A stretch of DNA of 64,000 nt from Acephala macrosclerotiorum (lineage: Eukaryota > Ascomycota > Leotiomycetes > Helotiales > Mollisiaceae): NCBI GenBank assembly GCA_014904845.1, contig MU119313.1:62001-126000 (forward strand), in the 5' to 3' direction. The notes below the pieces were generated by a model. It was not told where the DNA came from. It saw nothing but the letters and a program-made list of their open reading frames with translations, and made no database searches. Made by a program: the position numbers and the translations under genes. Numbering within the stretch: position 1 is the stretch's first letter; each line of letters opens with the position of its first letter. This document shows positions 44,941-55,850 of this stretch, piece after piece.

Positions 44941-45917
44941 TCAAGGACCTTTGAACCCGTCAAGGACTCTATCTAAACCATTACGTTTCCCACCTGCCCA
45001 TACCGGCGGGCCTGGAATCTTGTATATCTGCGGATACAATTAGTAAAGAGCACCAAATTTCAAAAGACCTGCTGCATATACTTACAGTGAGGTTGCTGAC
45101 GTTGGCGGCATACACATCGATGTTGATCTCCGGTTCTGCAATCATCAGATTCATTCCCCATCTGAACGCTACACTCTGATGTCTCGAAAATGGAGGCACT
45201 TACGACTCATCTTTCACACCCCAAGAATCTTGGCATAATTATCCTTCCCAGGCATCGCCGTCCCATTTCCATTCCCAGTTAAATGCACACACTCTAGATA
45301 AACTGCGGTCTATTGGCAATGTGCAACGCAATGATCTCATGTCTTGCGATATAGTTTCCTGGCTTCAAATCCTTCGAAATTGTCTCAGTCCACAAATCTG
45401 GTGTCCCCTTCCAATTCCGGAACTCTCGCTATCCCATTCTCCTATCTGCATGGTTACATGGTACCCGAGAGCAGGCCGCGCTCGGCGATCTCGAACCAAT
45501 TCGCGGTCGTCAAGTTGAGAGTCAAGCAGGATGCGCCGCAGTCAGCGAGCCACAAAACCATGGGTCCAGTGGTATAAAGTCAGTAGTAGTATACTGCTGT
45601 GATGCTGTCTCCTGCTCTGATAGGGATCGAAGATGGTGCTGGATCTCCAGGATAGTTACATGGGAGGGATATGTTGTCGGGTTGGAATATGGGGCTTCCC
45701 ACGAGCCATGGCTGTCCGTCTTGCTGCTGGTTCATCGGGTGTGTACCTGTGGAAAGTCAATTCACGGTGTCCAGGAAATACTTCTTTCGGCATAGAGGGG
45801 CAAAAATTCCTACCCTCTGTACCAAACACCATCGGCGGTATAATTGGAGGTTCCTCCATGAGCAGCGGCGATGCTCACCACAGTCGCGGCAAACCAGAAG
45901 AGGTTTTTTCCAATCAT
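44941..45917 (-). pseudogene. AA9 lytic polysaccharide monooxygenase relic
   Basis: ATG at 45917 opens a signal peptide (MIGKNLFWFAATVVSIAAA) ending just before His20. That would be the N-terminal copper ligand of the mature enzyme (AHGGTSNYTADGVWY). Then, through an intron and a frameshift near 45740, come QQDGQPWLVGSPIFQPDNIS, LPCNYPGDPAPSSIPIRAGD, and a TGA at 45580-45582 where AA9 enzymes have Trp. After it come LYTTGPMVLWLADCGASC and NWFEIAERGLLSG. The second copper histidine (H in HPxGP) is replaced by Tyr. Further pieces in other frames are [43 protein letters not shown] after a one-base loss, EINIDVYAANVSNL and IPGPPVWAG. The order matches an AA9 catalytic domain from start to end. 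It was once a secreted cellulose/hemicellulose-oxidising enzyme and is now non-functional. Confidence 0.85.
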
Positions 45918-46079
45918 TCTAGCCACGATCGAAGATCCAATGTTCGTAAAGTTTAATAGAGAAGTGTCGCGAGGAGCGTAGTTTGAGATGCCAGATCACG
46001 TGTCGATTGCGCTGGCGCAATCGATGAAACCATCGGCGTCTCGTACGACGCACTGGATATTCCATATATCGAATATTTT

Positions 46080-48528
46080 TTCTTTAAATAAAAAAGCAAA
46101 CACAATAAAATACAATATTATTGAATTAGTTTATACGAAACTAGTTTTGTAATTCGTATTCGTTGTATTTTATTTACGTGAATTATATTCGAATTTTATT
46201 TGTTTTTTTAATATTGATTAATAATTGTAAAATTATAAAATAATTAAAAAATTTTTTGATTATACGAATATATTATTATACGATTAATTAATTAAATTAT
46301 TATATAAAAATACTATTTTTTATTTTTAAATATAATTTCGTTTTAATAAAAAAAATATAAAAAAAAAAAATTAATTATATATTAAAAAAAAAAAAAAAAT
46401 TAAATTTCGTATTAATATTTATTTTGTTTTTTTATTAGTAAATTAATCGATATACGAATATTAAAATAAAAATATATAAAAAAAATTTCAAAAAAATTTC
46501 AAAAAATAAATAAAAAAAATTAAAATATAATAAATTATAAAATATTTAAATTAATTTATATGTATTTAATTATTTATAATATATAAATTAAAATTCAATT
46601 AAAATCAAATTTTTATACGAAAATTTTTTAATAATACTTTAAAAAAAAAATTTTATATTAATAAATTAAAAAAAAAATTCAAATTTATATAAAAAAATTT
46701 AATAATTAATTTCAATCGAAATAATATTTATTTAATAAAAAAATTCGTATAATAATATTAAAAATATTATTATTTAAATTTATAATTAAATCAAAATTCG
46801 ATAATTATATAAAATTTTTATTATTTTAAAACGAAATATTACAATTATTTTATTAATTATATTTTTAATTCAATTTTATATTATATTTATTTTTTATATA
46901 AACGATTTTAATTATTTTATACAATATTTTATATTTATTAAAATTACTTATAAATTTAATAAAAATATATAAAAATAAAACGAAATACTAAAAAAAATAA
47001 TATAATATTTTAAATATTAAATTTTAAATTTTTTTCAATTTATACAAAAAAATTTAATTTTATATAATATTTTTAATAATATTCAAAAAACGAATATTAA
47101 AATTTTATTACAAAAAATTATTAAAAAAAATATACGAATTTCGAATAATAATCAAAATAATTAAAATTTATTTTAAAATTAAAAAAAATTATATTAAACA
47201 AATTTTATATAATACAATGAAAATTATTATAATAATATTAAAATAAATAAAATTTTCAAAATTAAATATTTAATATATATAAAAATATTAAAAAATGCAA
47301 TTATATATTATTTAAATTTATTTTAATATTTAAAAAACTATATATTAATTTAAAATTTATAATTGAAATTATTATATAAATCAAAAAATTATTTATATTT
47401 TATTAACGAAATTTAAATTAATAACAATTCAAATAATATTAAATAAATTATACGTATAAAAAAATAAAAAATCGTTATTTATTTTATATAAATATTTACA
47501 AAAATAAAAAAAATAAATTTTTTTTTTACAAAAAAATATTTATTTTCAAAAGAAATATTACGTTTATAAAAAATCGAAATATTAATTCAATCAATATATA
47601 AATACGAAACGTATAAAAACGTACAAATAATTCAAAAATTAATTTATTACAAAATTAAAAATATTCGAAAAAAAAAATACAATAATTTTTAATAAAATAC
47701 AAAAAATTATTAAACGAAAACGAAATTAAAAAACAAATTTTTTTTTTAAACAATAAATAATATTTTTAATTATTAAAAAAATCTCGTATAATAATTTTAT
47801 TATCGAATTAAATAAAATAAATAAATTAAAAATTATTTCGATTTTAAATAATTAAATAATAATTTATATTTTAATTTAAAATAATACATTTAATTAATCG
47901 TATAAAATATTAAATTTTACGTTTAAAAATCGTTATTTATTAAATATATTTTAAAAAATTATATTAAATACAAAAATTATTAAAATTTCAATTACTAAAA
48001 AATTTCAATTTTTAATATTATAATAATAAAATATTACAATTTAATTAAATCGTATAATAATTAAAAATTATTAAATTTATTTTAAAAAAAAATTAATTAT
48101 TACAAAAAATATAATAAAAATTAAAATATTATTTAAACGAATTATATTTTATATTATTTTAAAAAATATATTATTTTTATTTTATATATAAAATATAAAT
48201 CGTATAAAAATCAAATTTAATAATTTAAAAAACGTTTTATTTCAAAAAAATAAAATTATTTGTAAATATTTTTAAATCGTATAAAAAAAATTATAATATA
48301 TAATTATTTAATTAACGTTAAATTTTATTAATTATATTAACGATTTAAATATTTTTTTATATAAAAATTATTTATATTTTTTATACGAATTAAATATAAT
48401 AATATTAAATTAAAAATAATTAAACGTTTTATAAAATTTTATAAAAAATATTAATTTTATTTAAAATTATTTAAATAATTTAAATTTAATTTAAAAAATA
48501 ATTACAATTTTAATTATTTCATATTAAT
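46080..48528 (+). mobile_element. Oldest Copia-like element, 5' piece
   Basis: The left piece of a retroelement related to the one at 55623-62238, in the same orientation. A putative primer-binding site, TTGATTAATAATTG at 46214-46227, is identical to the one at 55851-55864. Long stretches match collinearly, for example 46930-47040 with 57230-57345 and 47930-48280 with 58400-58760. The piece ends at the TTAAT target site (48524-48528) of the 48529-54878 element, and homology resumes after that element at 54879. Its own 5' LTR should lie between the composition boundary (about 46.07 kb) and 46213 but is too eroded to delimit. About 0.6 kb is missing relative to the younger element. Confidence 0.7.
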
Positions 48529-48738
48529 TGTTAGTATTATCAAAAATATTTATTATTAATAATAAATCAAAAACGAAATAAATAAATAAATTAAATAATT
48601 CGTTAATTAATTGTTTTTTTTTTAAATCTAATAAATGCACAAGAATTGAAAAATATAATCTCAATTTTAGCGCAAGCGGCGCTAATCCCGATCTGGCCTA
48701 GTATCGCACGTGACTACTAAACTAATATTATATTCATA
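48529..48738 (-). repeat. LTR (left copy) of the minus-strand Copia-like element
   Basis: 210 bp, same length as its partner at 54669-54878. Every difference I found between the two, about twenty, is a transition (C/T or G/A), as RIP would make. On the plus strand it runs from TGTTAG to TTCATA (CCCACA in the partner). A GC-rich core (48668-48714) has stayed almost unmutated. Confidence 0.92.
48668..48714. repeat. Conserved GC-rich LTR core with hairpin (copy 1)
   Basis: TAGCGC-AAGCG-GCGCTA (48668-48684) is a perfect 6-bp stem with a 5-nt loop, followed by CCCGATCTGGCCTAG and CGCACGTGAC. The second copy lies at 54808-54854. Across this stretch of about 47 bases the copies differ at only two positions, both C/T, while flanking LTR bases have changed heavily. 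It may be the LTR promoter or a structural signal. Confidence 0.75.
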
Positions 48739-51660
48739 CTAGTAGTTCTTTTTTTGTAATAAGAACTGGTTTAATTTAACTATTTAAAAAACGTTATTAA
48801 TTTTTTTTTTTATTGTAATTCGTTAATACGTAAAACTTATTAATATTCTAATGCAAAAATCATGTAATTAAACTTTGAGAACAACGCTAATAGACTAGCG
48901 TTGTTCTCGAAATTCGTCGAGAATTATAAGCGTCGAGATTGAAATAATTCTCTTTTTTTTGATCTTATAAATTAAATAATTACAAAATTCGAAATATAAC
49001 GCAAAAAAAAAATTTTTTTTATTTTTTTTTTTAATGAATATTTTTTTTAGTTTTTTGCGTTGTTTTTATTGTTTTCTTTTTTTTTAATTCATTTTTCTAT
49101 TCGAATTTTAAAATAATTCGTATTTAGAAACTTTTTCAAAGTTTTATTAAATGTTGATTTTATTATAATATTCGTTGAATTATTTTAATTATTGATTTAT
49201 TGAATTTCTTACAATTTTTTGTATTTATACGATTGATAAAAAATTATAATATCGATTATAAAACGCTTTTCTTTGGTCGTTCTCAGTTTGATTAAATACT
49301 CGTATAACGAATATAAATTTGTGTAAACGATTATCGAAATTTTAAAAAAATCGAATTATTGAGTAATTATATTAATAGTAAATTTGATTATAATTACTAT
49401 ATCGATTTTTTTTACTATACTATATATTTCAAAAATTAAAACGCTTTTAATAATACGTTTACTTTTAATAGAACTATAATAAATAAAATTTCTTTTGATT
49501 TCAAATTTTTTATCGTTTAATTAGTATTTATTTATTAAAATAATTTCATATTTAATTTAAAAATTAAAATTTTTATTGTTTACAAATAAATTATCGATAA
49601 AAACGAAAATTTTTATCGTAAACAAATCGAAAGTAATATATTTAAATCCTCGATTTAAATTCTTAATCTACTATTTTAATTTTTTATTTAATGTAATAAT
49701 TTTTTTTTTCGTTGAATTTTAATATTAAATAATAATAAACAAATCGAAAATTGCTTCAAATTAATAAATTGTAATAATATAAACTTTTTTAATTCGTTGT
49801 TTTCGATATTCAATTTAAAAATTAAATAATTTAATATTTATTAGTTTAATTTTCTTGTTTTGATTTTTTTGTCGTAATTAGATCGTATTTTCGAACTGGA
49901 TTAAAACGCATTTATTGAAAATTAATAGTATTTCTAGTACTAAAACTTCTTTAGATTTGATCAAAAATTTAATTTTATTAAATTCGTTTTTTTCAAGAAT
50001 AAAGAATTTTTCTTTTACTAATATAAACGTGTCGTCGGTTTACATTTTAACAACGTTGAAAAATCTTTTAATAATCGTAATTAAAAAGTAAAAATCGTAT
50101 ATCGACGTAATTATAAACAATTTTTCTTTATAATACTTATAATACGTAGTTTATTAATGTATTCTTGCTTTTGCAATTCCATATAAAAATTTCAAAATAA
50201 TTATAATTGTATTTAGTAAATGTAAATAACGAATTTTCTTTGATAAATATACTAATATAAATTATTAAAAATTTGTCGTAAATTGAATATAAATTTGAGT
50301 AATATTACGAAACTATATTTTAATTTTTTTATTTAGAAATTGAACTAAAGAAAATACTAAAGCAATAATTAATCGTTAATTAATTTTTTATATTATCAAA
50401 AATTGCGTAAAAATCATTTTTTTTCTTTCGTCGTTATATTCTTGGATTACTAATTTCGATTTCTCGTAAAGAACGTCGATAATTTTACTTTTGATTTTAT
50501 TGATTAGTCTCGAATTAAAAATTCGAATTTTAATATATTTATTAAAATCGTATTAAATGAAATTAAAAACTTTTTTTGTAATCAAATTATTGATTTTTTT
50601 TTTTTAAAACGTTTCGAATAATTATTCAAAGATTGTAATTATATTTTCTTTTTATAGTTTTAGTAATAACTCTATATTACTTTTCTTTTTACTTATTATA
50701 AAAACTATAGAAATCTTAGTTTTTTCGACGATAATAATAAAAAATTGATCGTTGAAATCTTTGTAATTTTTCTCGTCGTTTTCGGTAAAATTATAATATT
50801 TATTTTGTTTAAATTCTTTGTTATACACGTTTTTATTTCGTGATTTTTTTAAGCGTTCTCGATTACGTTTTTTGATTGATTTTTCGTTTACTTCGCTCGA
50901 TTAAAAAAATCAAAAAATTTTCTTTTGATTTTTTTGATTATTTTTTTAATCGTTAACTCTATTATAAACTTTTAATACTTTTTTTTCCGTGTAATAAGAT
51001 TTAACGATCGTTAAACGAAAATTAATCAATTCGTAAAATATATCGATTATATATATTTCTCTATTAATTATTAATAATTTGTATAATTTTTTTTATTCGT
51101 TTTTTTTATATTAAATGCGTACTTTAAATAGATTTAATAGATTTAATATAAATTTCGTATTTGAATCGTTTTTTATTGAAAGCGTATCGTTAATTTGATA
51201 TTAAATATATAAACGATATATTTCTTTAGTAATTACTCGAATTATTTCAATTCTCTTAATAATTAATAGTAACAATATATCGTTACTAGTCATTTTAGAA
51301 TATACTTTAAAGACTAATAGTATAAGTACAATACTGTTCAATTCTATTAAATCGTTAACAGTTTTGATTACTATTTGTAAAATTATATTTTTGTCGATTT
51401 ATTTTTCGATTAATTCGTTGTAAATAATCTCGTAAATTCGATGTAGTAAAGTATAATATTTCTTTTATTTTTTCTATATTATTATAAGTTTTAATGAGTA
51501 TTTCTTTGATTTCAATCGCTATTATTTTAGCGTTTTGTTGAAACTTTATAAACGAGAAATTCTTTCTAGTATCGTAAACGATATAATTTAATAATTTTTA
51601 ATATATATCGATTTAATATATACGTAGTATATTTCATATTATTTTCGTAAACATATTTTT

Positions 51661-52245
51661 TATGAATCTAATAATTTGAAATACTGTAAACGAGTTTACT
51701 ACTTATAAAACTAGTTTTTTATCTAAGTGTAAAATGTTGATAATAATCGAGTAATTGAATTTATAATTATTTTATAGAGTAAATTTAAATTTTTTAAGTA
51801 ATTGTTTATATATTTAATAATAATAATAATATTTAATAAAATACTGAATATATTTAGTATTTATATTATAATTAACTCGTTAAAAAACTCTTATAAAACG
51901 TCGTACTAATAAATAATTAAAACGTTTATACAATTAGTATAATTCTATATCGATAAAATGATTTCAAATTAAATTTTTCTCTGATTAATATAATAATATC
52001 TATAAATAATTCTATTTTCTTACAATAAAAACGATTTTATTTTTTTGAATTAAAATATTTTTTAGATTATCAAGTTTTACATTTATAGTATTCATATTTT
52101 GAATACAAAATAAAAAAAGTATATTTGTAAAAACAATATAAAAAATAATAATACTTAATAAAATATCGATTCTAATAATTTTCTGCGATAAAACAATACT
52201 TTTATCAAAGCGAATCTTATAAATTTTAATCGTAGATGTATTCAA
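51661..52245 (-). pseudogene. Copia-type reverse-transcriptase remnant
   Basis: Minus-strand frame at 52245-52012 keeps the spacing YKxRF...LSQK...ID...FTNILFLF...NTINVKLDN. This resembles the start of the Copia reverse transcriptase (the YKARLVAxGFxQ...DY segment through the DVKxAF region). Further on, about 51775-51665, the minus strand reads LYKIIINSITRLLSTFYT, then stops. This fits a G-to-A-mutated LYGLKQxxRLW motif. The identification rests on pattern and order, not on any intact domain. Confidence 0.5.
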
Positions 52246-54668
52246 TTAAACGCTAGTATTAAGTTTTCGTAGTACTATAAATTGCGATTAATCAACAATT
52301 GATATTCTAACGATTTTATTATCCGATATAATCTCTTGAAAAATCTCTAAAAAGTATCGATCTTCGAAAATAAAAAATAAACATTAATCCGATCTAAGTA
52401 ATTCAAATTGTAATAATAAAATATTGAATATATTCTTTCTCGTAATAATATAACGAGTAAACTAATTATTTAAAATAGTTATTGTTTGCGTACTATCGAC
52501 TTCTTTAAATTCAATAAAATAATTCTCATTTTCGTTTTCTATTTCTATATTTATTAGCAATTGATTAATCTCTACTATTTAATTATCTTTCGATAAATCT
52601 TTTATTCTCTCGACTTTAGCGAGAAAACTCTAATAATAAACTATTATAATATCTCGATTTATCGTATATTGAACTTACTATCGAAACTTTATATATACTT
52701 ATTATCGCTTTTTTATTGTATACTTTATTGATCAGTATCTCGATTTATTACAAATATAGTATTTCTTCTAATATAATTTTTCTTAAAATCTATAATTTCT
52801 ATGATATTTATCTCAAAAATTTCCTCGATTTCAATATTCTCGACTTTGTACTCGATCGCGTTTTTTGTCTCGTTTTCTATAAATACAATCGATCCAATTC
52901 TAATCGAACTCGTTTTTTTTTTAATCTTAAAAAATAGAATTTAAATTATACTACTATATTTCACGTAATCGCGTCGTAATATTTATTATTGATCGCAATT
53001 TAATATAAACGTTTTTAAAAATATTAATAAACTTATAAAAAATAAAATTGCACTTTTTAATATTTTAATAAATACTAATAATTTAATCTCGCAAACTATA
53101 TTCCGTTTAATATTTCGATAATAAATTTAATTAAATCTTTTGAAATTAATCGAAAAGTATTTATAAATATTCTAATTTAGTTTTTATTAGATTAATCGTA
53201 ATAATTTTTACTAAAATTGTTTCTCTCTATAAAAACATATATAATTAGCGATTTTTTTCAATCTCGAAATAAATCTTTATTATTGTTACTAGCGTAATAA
53301 AATCGAAATTTTTTTTTAGAAATCTATTGAAATAAAACGCGCTTGTACGTTTTATAAAACTAATAAAAAATACTTTGTCGTATTAATTTTGAAATAATTC
53401 GATCTTATTATAATAATTATAAAAAATCGACAATTTGCAATCAAGAATATCGTATAACTTTTTATTATATTTTTTATTATCAATATAAATTTTTACTAAG
53501 TTCGTAAATAACTTAATAAAAATACTCTATAAATTATTATATTGATTCGATTACTATTGAAAAAATTGCTAATAAATATATTAAATATTTTGTATTATAC
53601 TAAGCAAGTTCGTATTTATAAAGAGAATTGTAATAAGAAAAATATAAGAAGTATTCGTAAAAGTAATCGTATTCGTAATAAAAAAGTTCGTACTAATAAT
53701 TGAAATCGTAAGAGTAATTATACTCTAATTATTGAATACTAATACTAAAAAACTTTGATTTATTAATTGAATTAATCGATTTTATCAAGAGAAGAAATCT
53801 CTATTTTTCAATTGATCAACGATTTCTATTTGTATCTATTTATAAAACTCTTTTTATTAAAGAACTTTTTTCAAGTTATCGATAATAAACTTTCTATCTT
53901 TCGATATTTAGATTTTGTAAATACGTAAAAAGTCTCGTAAACGGCGTATAAAATCTTTGTATATCAAACGTAAAATCTTTTACGAGCAATTTTTAAATTT
54001 TTTTTAAAAGTATTTCTATAGATTGTAATTAGAATATTTTTTCTCTTTATATATTTCAAAGCAATAAAAAATATATTTATTTAATATTATTTTATTAAAA
54101 TTTTTATCGTTCGTAAAATCGAAATTTTTTTTTTATTTATTCTTATCGTAAAAAAACTTAATCTTAAATAAATTTACTATTTTAAAAAATAATTGTACAA
54201 TAAATAATAAAAAAATTAAAAATTTTAATTCAAATTCGAATAAATATTATTATTAATATTTATACGTTTTCGATCAAATAACAAATAAAAACGTAAAACT
54301 TCTTTTAAAAATTCGTTTTTAACGTAAATTCGAGTAAATTAATATAAACTTAAAATTGTTCTCACGCTTTTTTATTCGTTTTTCGTAAACGTTATTATTT
54401 TGCGTAGTAAACGTAGATTTGAAAAGTAAATATAAATTTAAAATTGCTTTCGTACTGTTTTTTTTAAGTCTTTAATAGTCTCAATACTTTTAACGCGTTT
54501 TTATAAGAAAATTCTTATAAATTCTCGTTCTTTCGAAAGTACATTAATTATTTTAAATATTTTTTTACAAAAAGCAAATTATTTAAAGAATTTATTCTCT
54601 TTTGTAAATTAATTTCTTTTAAATAAAAATCTAATTATTCCGTGATTGATTGAATAACTACTAATCAA

Positions 54669-54878
54669 TATTAATATTACTAAAAATACTTATTATTAAT
54701 AATAGATCAAAAACGAAATAAACAAATAAATTGAATAATTCGTTAATTGATTGTTTTTTTTTTAAATCTAGTAAACGCGCAAAAATTGAAAAATATAATC
54801 TCAATTCTAGCGCAAGCGGCGCTAATCCCGATCTGGCCTAGTACCGCACGTGACTACTAAACTAATATTGTACCCACA
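54669..54878 (-). repeat. LTR (right copy) of the minus-strand Copia-like element
   Basis: The 5' LTR in the element's own orientation. It reads TGTGGGTACAATATTAG at its start on the minus strand. It keeps several C/G positions that have become T/A in the left LTR, and the reverse at others, so each LTR was mutated independently. The element's primer-binding-site-like sequence follows it internally. Confidence 0.92.
54808..54854. repeat. Conserved GC-rich LTR core with hairpin (copy 2)
   Basis: Right-LTR copy of the GC-rich core. The stem TAGCGC/GCGCTA lies at 54808-54824, and the CACGTGAC motif ends at 54854. It differs from copy 1 by two C/T changes (TTCTAG against TTTTAG, GTACCG against GTATCG). 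Confidence 0.75.
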
Positions 54879-54883
54879 TTAAT

Positions 54884-55617
54884 AAATATATTTTATTTAA
54901 ATAATAAATTAATATTTCAAATAATTAATAAAATAATAATATTTATTATTATATGATTTTAAAAAATAAATTAATAAAAACAATTTAAAATATTTTTTAT
55001 ATATATTAAATTAATATATATTAAAATTTATTAAATTTTTTATATATAATACTAAAAAAACTTTATATTAATCGAATTTTAAAAAAAAATTTATATAATA
55101 ATAATTAATATTAAAAAAATATTTATAAAAATTTATAATAATATTAATAAAATCGAAAAATATTATATATTTTTTTAATAAAAATTAAAAAACGAATAAT
55201 TAAACAAAAAATCAATTTTATAAATAATTATAAAAATTGTAAACGATTTTATTAAATCAAATAAATTAATTTTAATTTTTTTTATTTTTAAAATATATTT
55301 AAAAATAATTAAAATAAATATTTTATTTTTATTTATAATAAAAAAAATAAAAATTATTCGTATAATAATAAATACGAAATATTTTTATTATAATTAAATA
55401 TATAAATATAATAAAAAAAAATTAAATAAAATTATATAAATTATTATTTATTAATAAAAAAAAATATATAATTAATTAATTTTCATTTTATTATAATAAA
55501 AAATTTTTATATAAAAAAATTATTAAAAAAATAAAAATAAAATAATATATAATAAATCAATTAATAATAAAATAATTACTAATAAATTAATAATTAATTT
55601 AAAAATAAAAATATTAA
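54884..55617 (+). mobile_element. Oldest Copia-like element, middle piece
   Basis: Continues the homology broken at 48528. This stretch aligns collinearly with about 59018-59850 of the 55623-62238 element (for example the TTTCAAATAATTAA and TAAACGATTT segments occur in the same order). It ends at the AAATT target site (55618-55622) where the second element inserted. It is more AT-rich than the minus-strand element. Confidence 0.75.
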
Positions 55618-55622
55618 AAATT

Positions 55623-55850
55623 TATTAAAATAAATATTATATAATATTTATATGCGATTTAAAATCGTATATAATTAATATTATTTTATTTTTATTTTCG
55701 AAATAAAATTTTTATATTTCGAGTTTTGTTTTTTTAAATAATTTTAATAAAAATCATAAATTAATACGTATATTAAAATTTAAAAAAAAATTCTACGTAT
55801 ATTTAAATCGTTTTATTAATAAATTTAATATTTTTAATATAATATTAATA
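55623..55850 (+). repeat. 5' LTR of the plus-strand Copia-like element
   Basis: 228 bp, from TATTAAAATAAATATT to AATATTAATA (probably TG...CA before RIP). It aligns along its length with 62012-62238. It is the more mutated of the pair: where the 3' copy keeps CACGTGCGACTCG, this copy reads TATATGCGATTTA. Confidence 0.9.

Larger units (their letters stand above)
48529..54878 (-). mobile_element. Complete Ty1/Copia-like LTR retrotransposon, minus strand
   Basis: 6350 bp with 210-bp direct LTRs at 48529-48738 and 54669-54878, flanked by the 5-bp duplication TTAAT (48524-48528 and 54879-54883). The orientation is minus. An A-rich polypurine-like tract (AAAAAAAGAACTACTAG, complement of 48739-48755) abuts the left LTR, and the primer-site-like TTGATTAGTAGTTATT (complement of 54653-54668) abuts the right LTR.
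The internal minus strand is A-rich, as in retroelement coding strands. It keeps reverse-transcriptase traces at about 51661-52245. Heavy RIP has destroyed all frames, yet this copy retains more G and C than its host, suggesting it is younger. Confidence 0.92.

Noticed and set aside
1..46000. tRNA, rRNA or CRISPR features
   Set aside because: I saw no cloverleaf with A/B boxes, no rRNA sequence and no spaced repeats. CRISPR is not expected in a fungus.
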